DNA of 5,562 nucleotides, taken from positions 1-5,562 of the forward strand of contig DPCD01000151.1 in assembly GCA_003516765.1 (NCBI GenBank), in the 5' to 3' direction. Position 1 is the first letter of the stretch, and the number at the start of each line of letters is the position of its first letter. The translations under genes were made by a program, and so were the position numbers. The notes below the pieces were generated by a model. It did no database searches, was not told the DNA's origin, and saw only the letters and a list, made by a program, of their open reading frames with translations. The stretch comes from Clostridiales bacterium (GTDB taxonomy: Bacteria; Bacillota; Clostridia; Oscillospirales; Oscillospiraceae). This document shows positions 5,202 through 5,562 of the stretch, piece by piece.

Positions 5202-5501
5202 ATATTGCTGCTCGGAAAGTACACTTCCTATCTCTGTTATTTATTTTATATAATCCTTTATAAATGTCAGCACTATTTTATGTTTTCCGTCGACATTTGT
5301 ACAGATTGTATATTTTCAGCGTCAAACATCCGGCATTTCGTCCATCATTCCCAGAGCTATTGTCGCCTATTCTTCCTGTCTCTTCGAATTTTTGATATGT
5401 ATCGCCAATTTGGTTTTTCTTCCGATGACATCGCAAACGTCAAAATTATGTCGACAATCCATGCGTATGAATTTGCCGAACGGAAGCCCGGTTTTTCCTT
5501 T
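5202..5501. other. AT-rich stretch without a supportable gene
   Basis: Base composition changes sharply to AT-rich after the terminator. Frames open on either strand are short, rich in Phe, Leu, Ile and Arg codons, lack ribosome binding sites and resemble no family I know. A perfect TATAAT occurs at 5249-5254 (+) but with only a weak -35 (TTCCTA, 5225-5230). On the minus strand CTGACA-16-TAAAAT (5270-5243) is promoter-like but points at the terminator. Two TGTCGAC sequences (minus strand 5295-5289; plus strand 5449-5455) are near-matches to a 0A box. I assign no function. Confidence 0.5.
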
Positions 5502-5562
5502 CTATTCCTGTTTTCCGTCAAACCGCTGTAAATTCTCTACCAGTTTTGCCGCATTGCACAAA
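5502..5562 (-). CDS. Possible C-terminal tail of a minus-strand gene running out of the window
   Basis: Entering from the right edge on the minus strand, one frame gives 19 plausible helical residues ('AAKLVENLQRFDGKQE' at the end) and a TAG at 5504-5502. It is too short to name, and no clear terminator follows. It could equally be chance. Confidence 0.25.
   Translation of the reverse strand, partial: LCNAAKLVENLQRFDGKQE

Noticed and set aside
5243..5270. Minus-strand promoter-like pair CTGACA-16-TAAAAT.
   Set aside because: AT-rich DNA produces such matches by chance, and transcription would run into the back of the GntR terminator with no gene to serve.
5360..5525. A minus-strand frame of about 55 codons with a possible TTG start and a basic C-terminus.
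   Set aside because: There is no ribosome binding site, no family resemblance and biased composition in AT-rich DNA. It overlaps the other weak minus-strand candidate at the window edge.
5049..5531. A 160-codon plus-strand frame overlapping the GntR remnant, its terminator and the AT-rich tail.
   Set aside because: It runs straight through a classic terminator, its first part is out of frame with the GntR fragment, its second part is low-complexity Phe/Leu-rich translation, and no ribosome binding site precedes it.
1..5562. CRISPR arrays, tRNA/rRNA genes, transposases or phage genes.
   Set aside because: No regularly spaced repeats, no cloverleaf-like sequence and no transposase, integrase or phage structural motifs were seen on either strand.

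Overview
The window looks like a chromosomal piece of an endospore-forming member of the Clostridia. It carries a complete spo0A, and the coding sequence is fairly GC-rich with GC-heavy third codon positions, which would fit an Oscillospirales-type gut Firmicute. That lineage call is an inference. I see no phage, CRISPR, insertion sequence or RNA gene, and no convincing new multi-gene system. What stands out is a pair of breakpoints that behead four genes.

Left block (1 to about 1750): the tail of an amidohydrolase_2-family protein is followed directly by a YjbQ/UPF0047 gene. The second gene appears to start at a non-canonical ATT that overlaps the first gene's stop codon. After a rho-independent terminator comes a monocistronic flavin reductase-like gene with its own probable promoter. 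It ends at a perfect 20-bp hairpin, shared with the 3' end of a minus-strand gene of which only about 60 codons remain.

Middle block (about 1760 to 4840): the 3' two-thirds of an ABC exporter-type ATPase/permease gene (+) has lost most of its membrane domain and the catalytic Walker B glutamate. Next is spo0A (+), the master regulator of sporulation, with a good promoter, Spo0A-box-like sites upstream and a strong Shine-Dalgarno. Convergent to it is the C-terminal portion of a LarA-like (lactate racemase/DUF2088) protein (-). A hairpin between the last two genes can terminate both.

Right block (about 4850 to 5562): the C-terminal half of a GntR-family FCD-domain regulator (+), its terminator, then about 300 AT-rich bases with no gene I can support. 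A possible minus-strand coding tail lies at the right edge.

Both breakpoints (near 1750 and near 4845) have the same geometry: two genes pointing away from each other, each missing its 5' part. Either the middle block has been rearranged, or the assembly contains inverted chimeric joins. Read-level evidence is needed before any evolutionary story is built on it.
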